Assembly (NCBI GenBank): GCA_003696155.1
Contig: RFFP01000023.1
Span: forward strand, 1 to 41,912
Length of the DNA: 41,912 bases
DNA from: Acidobacteriota bacterium
Lineage (GTDB): Bacteria; Aquificota; Aquificia; Aquificales; Aquificaceae
Direction of reading: 5' to 3'
Shown here: positions 41,354 through 41,912 of the stretch, in pieces
How positions within the stretch are numbered: the first letter of the stretch is position 1
How the letters are laid out: each line of letters opens with the position of its first letter
Position numbers and translations under genes: made by a program
The notes under the pieces: model-generated
Database searches by the model: none
The model's input: the letters and a program-made list of their open reading frames with translations, nothing else
Told to the model about the DNA's origin: nothing

Positions 41354-41908
41354 CTAATCTAAAACACGCTTCAAAACCTCATAGGTTTTACAGGCGGGAA
41401 GACCCATCACCGTATAGAAGTCTCCCCTGATACTTTCGACAAACCTTGCTCCCATGCCTTGGACTGCATAAGCCCCTGCTTTGTCCATAGGCTCTTCCGT
41501 GTTCACATACTCTTCTATCTCCTCCTGCCTTATGTTTCTGAACTTAACCCATGAGATATCGTGAAAGGTAATCCTGCCCTTTGGATATATGATGCTTACC
41601 GCAGTTATAACCTTGTGCCACTTTCCTGAGAGGCTACCAAGCATCCTTTTGGCGTCATACCTGTCTTTAGGCTTGCCTAGTATCCTATCTCCCAAAACCA
41701 CCAGAGTATCAGCACCTATGACGGTTGCAAACTTATAATCCTTCCACACGGTAAAGGCCTTCTTGAAAGAGAGCATTCTAGCAGTTAAAAGTGGCCTTGT
41801 ATGGTACTCCTCCTCCACGTAAGAGGGTATTACAAAGAACTTAAAACCCAACATGCTGAGTATCTGAACCCTTCTTTTGGATTCAGAGGCAAGGATGAGA
41901 AGCTTCAT
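41354..41908 (-). CDS. maf: Maf-family nucleoside triphosphate pyrophosphatase
   Basis: Hydrolyses non-canonical or UTP/dTTP-type nucleotides to monophosphates. 184 residues. The N-terminal LILASESKRRVQILSMLG is a variant of the S-x-S-P-R-R motif, with Lys for Pro. VIGADTLVVLGDRILGKPKD and SGKWHKVITAVSI carry the central Asp and the nucleotide-binding residues. KAGAYAVQGMGARFVESIRG is the conserved C-terminal motif. The start at 41908 is four bases from the window edge, so anything upstream is unseen. Whether it belongs to the dTTP/UTP subgroup is likely but not certain. Confidence 0.94.
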   Translation of the reverse strand: MKLLILASESKRRVQILSMLGFKFFVIPSYVEEEYHTRPLLTARMLSFKKAFTVWKDYKFATVIGADTLVVLGDRILGKPKDRYDAKRMLGSLSGKWHKVITAVSIIYPKGRITFHDISWVKFRNIRQEEIEEYVNTEEPMDKAGAYAVQGMGARFVESIRGDFYTVMGLPACKTYEVLKRVLD

Positions 41909-41912
41909 TGCC

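Overview
The window looks like a chromosomal stretch from a thermophilic, chemolithotrophic Aquificaceae bacterium (Hydrogenobacter/Thermocrinis type). This is an inference from gene content: a naturally split carB (557-residue N-terminal half), an archaeal-type riboflavin reductase, a short rho next to holA and hisB, a molybdenum arsenite oxidase, very tight gene packing and A/G-rich codons. No rRNA, tRNA, CRISPR array or insertion sequence was seen.

Layout. (1) 1-4264 is an accessory arsenic module. aioB and aioA (arsenite oxidase) run leftward from a sigma-54 type promoter. A V4R-like/SAVED-like gene runs rightward from a second sigma-54 type promoter. A 13-bp-arm inverted repeat sits almost exactly midway between the two. 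aioA, the V4R/SAVED gene and a flavoprotein fragment at the left edge all carry frame disruptions. (2) 4306-7537 holds two small membrane proteins and a metal-uptake pair: an OprC/NosA-like TonB receptor and a His-rich periplasmic DsrE-like protein under a near-consensus sigma-70 promoter. (3) 7552-26729 is core metabolism and housekeeping: def, an ACT regulator, a beta-hydroxyacid dehydrogenase, rpoD, a nitroreductase, a phosphoribosyltransferase, the ilvC-lipid synthase-riboflavin reductase operon, a GGDEF cyclase, MATE, patatin, ispF, DUF420, fasciclin, TudS-like DUF523/DUF1722, PilZ, carB1, gcvPB and dnaN. (4) 26746-31848 is a rightward operon: radical SAM, mnmE, rho, holA, hisB. (5) 38792-31854 is a leftward operon: malQ, argS, ugd, a UDP-glucuronate decarboxylase and two SPOR proteins. 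(6) 38819-41908 has an MscS channel, a degraded small gene, and the yggS, thioredoxin-like and maf genes.

How the genes work together. AioBA would oxidise arsenite in the periplasm. The GGDEF protein makes c-di-GMP and the PilZ protein could bind it. Ugd and the decarboxylase convert UDP-glucose to UDP-xylose for envelope polysaccharide, next to the envelope-associated SPOR/TPR proteins. ilvC, carB1 and hisB belong to amino-acid and pyrimidine synthesis.

Two patterns stand out. First, six head-to-head gene pairs are separated by only 14-26 bp, and in most of them a -10-like hexamer lies 6-7 nt before the start codon. This suggests bidirectional promoters giving leaderless mRNAs. Second, all reading-frame breaks fall in accessory genes (about 4.5 kb) and none in about 36 kb of core genes, so real gene decay is at least as likely as sequencing error.
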